NCBI GenBank assembly: GCA_002383105.1
Contig: DFXC01000118.1
Location: forward strand, 73,992-80,749
Source of the DNA: Hyphomicrobiaceae bacterium UBA4118
Lineage (GTDB): Bacteria; Pseudomonadota; Alphaproteobacteria; Rhizobiales; Methyloligellaceae
Direction of reading: 5' to 3'
DNA length: 6,758 bases
The position numbers and the translations under genes are program-made. A model generated the notes under the pieces. It had not been told where the DNA came from and made no database searches. It saw only the letters and a list, made by a program, of their open reading frames with translations. Positions 4,945-6,758 of the stretch are shown one piece after another; position 1 is the first letter of the stretch; every line of letters starts with the position of its first letter.

Positions 4945-5853
4945 ACGCAACGCGCAGCAAGAACCAAGGCCAAACCAAAGAAGGCTATATCGACTCAGCA
5001 ACCTCGCGTCGGTGTCACGCGCCATACAATTCGTGAGGGAGATGCGCGTGACCTGTCATTCATTGATACCGAAAGCGTCCATCTGGTGTGCACCAGCCCT
5101 CCTTACGGGTCGCTAAAAGCCTACCCCGATCATCCGTCTCAACTCGGAAATATCGTTTCATATGACGATTTCCTGCGTGAGATGGAGACCGTGTTGGCAG
5201 AGTGCTTGCGCGTGCTTGTGCCCGGCGGGCGGGTGGCGTGCGTGGTCGGCGATGTTTGCATCTCGCGCCGCCAAGGCAAACGGCACCATGTGCTGCCGCT
5301 CTCGGCTGACCTACAGGTTGCGGCTCGTCGGACCGGCTTTGACTGTCTCACGCCAATCCGCTGGCTCAAGGTTGCAAATATCAAACTTGAGGCTTCACGG
5401 TCGAGTCGCTTCCTTGGTAAGCCCAACTTGCCCAACGGCGTAGTCAAGAACGACATCGAACACATTCTGTTTTTCAGAAAACCGGGCGGCTACCGCAAGC
5501 CAACGCCTGAAATGGAGAAGCGGTCACACATTCCAACGGACGACTATGCTAAATGGTTTTGTCCGATCTGGACCGATGTGACGGGACAGCTTCGTCGTGA
5601 TCATCCCGCCCCTTACCCAATTGAAATTCCCCGCCGTCTTATTCGCATGTTCAGCTTCGCTGGCGACACGGTGCTAGACCCGTTCGGCGGAACAGCCACC
5701 ACAGCGTTGGCCGCCCTTTACACAGGGCGCAATAGCATCAGCATTGAGATTGAGCCACGTTACGTGGAGCTGATGGCAGAGCGTCTTAAAGGCGAGCGCC
5801 TAACTGGTATTGTTGAGGTTCTAAGAGGTCCTACGCACGCAGCCGTTGGATAG
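4939..5853 (+). CDS. Site-specific DNA methyltransferase, beta class (N4-cytosine or N6-adenine)
   Basis: The 304-residue product transfers methyl from SAM to an exocyclic amino group of cytosine or adenine. Motif IV, TSPPYG, is at 52-57; the AdoMet motif, DPFGGTAT, is at 247-254, preceded by the motif X region HPAPYPIEIPRRLI at 222-235. Catalytic motif before SAM motif marks the beta class of N6_N4_Mtase proteins; Ser-Pro-Pro-Tyr is frequent in N4-cytosine enzymes but does not settle the base. The first ~28 residues are a basic Lys/Arg-rich tail. The reading frame is intact. It starts inside the second 16-bp repeat, with AGGG at 4924-4927 as a distant Shine-Dalgarno sequence. A PD-(D/E)XK-like gene follows after 9 bases, as in type II restriction-modification operons. 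Third codon positions look less GC-biased than in the core block, fitting transfer. The recognition sequence is unknown. Confidence 0.9.
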   Translation: MRTQRAARTKAKPKKAISTQQPRVGVTRHTIREGDARDLSFIDTESVHLVCTSPPYGSLKAYPDHPSQLGNIVSYDDFLREMETVLAECLRVLVPGGRVACVVGDVCISRRQGKRHHVLPLSADLQVAARRTGFDCLTPIRWLKVANIKLEASRSSRFLGKPNLPNGVVKNDIEHILFFRKPGGYRKPTPEMEKRSHIPTDDYAKWFCPIWTDVTGQLRRDHPAPYPIEIPRRLIRMFSFAGDTVLDPFGGTATTALAALYTGRNSISIEIEPRYVELMAERLKGERLTGIVEVLRGPTHAAVG

Positions 5854-5862
5854 GCGTGAACG

Positions 5863-6126
5863 ATGGCGATCGAGATCGACCTCGTGGCGCATCTGCAAGC
5901 AGGCGGCTACCATCCTCGAACGTCCAGACATAGCGATTTTCAGTCTGTCATCATCATCCGCGATCTTGTTGCTCAGTGCGAGTTGATTGGAGCAAGGGCA
6001 GCGCGCGGAGAGATTGTTGCGAAACTTCGGCATCACCAGCAAGTAGGGCACGCTGATTGGGTTATTGATATTGCGATAGGCACTTGCGCTGGCCCTCCAA
6101 TACCTCCGCCCGTTGGGCTGCTATAA
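5863..6126 (+). CDS. Putative restriction endonuclease, N-terminal part (frame broken)
   Basis: This 87-codon frame begins 9 bases after the methyltransferase and shares its operon. It contains a helical start (MAIEIDLVAHLQAGGY) and, near its end, GHADWVIDIAIG, where Asp69 sits in a hydrophobic strand suited to the first Asp of a PD-(D/E)XK nuclease. The frame then stops after a proline-rich stretch (AGPPIPPPVGLL). The next frame, one base back, continues at once with an I-A-I-E-L-K strand, the expected second half of the same active site. I read the two as one endonuclease gene of roughly 250 codons with a one-base deletion between 6069 and 6126. The family was not recognised by name; the nuclease call rests on the motif pair and the position behind a methyltransferase. 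Confidence 0.5.
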   Translation: MAIEIDLVAHLQAGGYHPRTSRHSDFQSVIIIRDLVAQCELIGARAARGEIVAKLRHHQQVGHADWVIDIAIGTCAGPPIPPPVGLL

Positions 6127-6128
6127 GG

Positions 6129-6632
6129 ATGGCACCCCCCGTCATCATACAGATAGCCATCGAACTGAAATCTATCTGGACTGAGCACGGCAAGGCGCGT
6201 CTTAACCGACTGCGGGATTTCAACTCATTCCACGGATACGCTCACTCATACAGCCCCGACACAGTCGCGGCGGCGTATCTCGTTGTGAACAGTGCCACTC
6301 ATTTTTGGTCGCCATTGCGTCCGCCTAACGACATAACCACCCATGGCCGGGCATCGAAGACCGCCCGTCAACTAGCGCAGGAGACCGTGGACAAGTTCCG
6401 ATCAATACATCTCCGGAATAGCAGTGCAGACGTCCCGGGTATGGAAGCTATCGGCGTCACGGTGGTTGAGCACGACAATCTGGCGATCAACCCCAACGCT
6501 GCGCAGTATCCAACCCTTCGTAGGCCCACCGCCGTCGCGCCGATACCCCCAAGCCTGCGTATCGGCGACCCACTGCACTACGAGTCAATGATACAGCGGA
6601 TTTGCAATGCCTATACGCAACGTTTCCCGTAG
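6129..6632 (+). CDS. Putative PD-(D/E)XK restriction endonuclease, C-terminal part (frame broken)
   Basis: From ATG at 6129 the product has 167 residues. Its start, APPVIIQIAIELKSIWTEHG, carries Glu12-Leu-Lys14 at the end of a hydrophobic strand, the (D/E)XK half of the nuclease core; KARLNRLRDFNSFHGYAHSY follows as a basic helical stretch, then a strand AAAYLVVNSATHF. The C-terminus ends RIGDPLHYESMIQRICNAYT. The ATG lies two bases after the TAA of the preceding frame, so reinitiation could in principle yield two polypeptides, but a single gene with a frameshift is simpler because the catalytic Asp and the E-L-K lie on opposite sides of the break. The open frame itself extends upstream to a TTG at 6084. 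Its role is inferred: cleavage of unmodified DNA at the site protected by the neighbouring methyltransferase. Confidence 0.55.
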   Translation: MAPPVIIQIAIELKSIWTEHGKARLNRLRDFNSFHGYAHSYSPDTVAAAYLVVNSATHFWSPLRPPNDITTHGRASKTARQLAQETVDKFRSIHLRNSSADVPGMEAIGVTVVEHDNLAINPNAAQYPTLRRPTAVAPIPPSLRIGDPLHYESMIQRICNAYTQRFP

Positions 6633-6654
6633 AAAAAACCGATTTACGTTTCGG
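6633..6654 (-). terminator. Weak intrinsic-terminator-like sequence for minus-strand transcription
   Basis: Read on the minus strand, CCGA and TCGG (plus-strand 6651-6654 and 6639-6642) can pair around an eight-base loop and are followed by six T (6638-6633). The stem is only four base pairs, so the call is weak. It would end transcription of a gene entering from the right edge. Confidence 0.25.
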
Positions 6655-6758
6655 GCTTCGTGCTCGGACGCTTCGGCGGTGTGCCGACGCTCTCCTTGAG
6701 CGCAACTCGCCGTTTTCTCGGTCAATCGCTTCGATTGCTTGCCACGTCCTATGTGGGG
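6644..6758 (-). CDS. Possible 3' end of a minus-strand gene running off the window
   Basis: On the minus strand a high-GC3 stretch of 25 codons, RRVALKESVGTPPKRPSTKP followed by ET, ends in TAA at 6644-6646, just before the terminator-like T-run. Its frame has a stop at 6722-6724, but the neighbouring frame upstream reads WQAIEAIDRE and would join through the four-base homopolymer at 6713-6716 if one base had been lost. The evidence is compositional only and no family is recognised. If real, the gene converges with the restriction cassette. Confidence 0.2.

Noticed and set aside
6487..6705. 72-codon minus-strand frame opposite the endonuclease gene
   Set aside because: It overlaps the better-supported plus-strand gene, is Arg/Ser-rich in the way of an antisense shadow, and has no ribosome-binding signal.

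Overview
The window comes from a GC-rich alphaproteobacterium, most likely of the Hyphomicrobiales. It joins a conserved core-genome block to an accessory block. The taxonomy is inferred from the gene order plsX-fabH-ihfA-merR-tRNA-Pro, from the protein sequences, and from the use of TTG starts and high GC at third codon positions. No database search was possible.

Core block (1-2654, all +). The 3' half of plsX (phospholipid precursor synthesis) runs straight into a complete fabH (initiation of type II fatty acid synthesis). After a 145-base gap with a plausible promoter come ihfA (IHF alpha subunit) and a MerR-type regulator with a TTG start behind a strong Shine-Dalgarno sequence. A complete tRNA-Pro(GGG) with encoded CCA closes the block.

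Accessory block (2655-6758). Gene content changes abruptly at the tRNA 3' end, as expected for an element integrated at a tRNA gene. No integrase and no second attachment site lie inside the window. The block starts with helically phased GTCCCGGA/GGGAAC repeats, a strong GC-rich hairpin and a possible 57-codon ORF. Next is a solo Spo11/topoisomerase VI A-like protein with both the candidate catalytic tyrosine and the Toprim acidic residues. It is coupled by ATGA to a basic DNA-binding-type protein whose C-terminal helix-turn-helix-like segment continues in another frame. The following ~490 bases (4445-4938) lack a convincing long gene but are dense in repeats, eight CTAG tetramers and several nested inverted repeats that could fold as a structured RNA. 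A 20-codon ORF there resembles the start of a phage small-terminase protein.

The right part is a type II restriction-modification cassette. A beta-class DNA methyltransferase (TSPPYG, then DPFGGT) starts inside the second copy of a 16-bp tandem repeat. Behind it is a PD-(D/E)XK-type protein split between two frames exactly between its putative catalytic Asp and its E-L-K motif. The last ~125 bases hold only a possible minus-strand gene tail.

The most notable points are the solo Spo11-like/DNA-binding pair without an ATPase subunit, the repeat- and hairpin-rich control region before the methyltransferase, and two or three reading-frame breaks that would all be explained by single-base losses. 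The breaks could be assembly errors or real decay that left the methyltransferase as the only intact part of the cassette.
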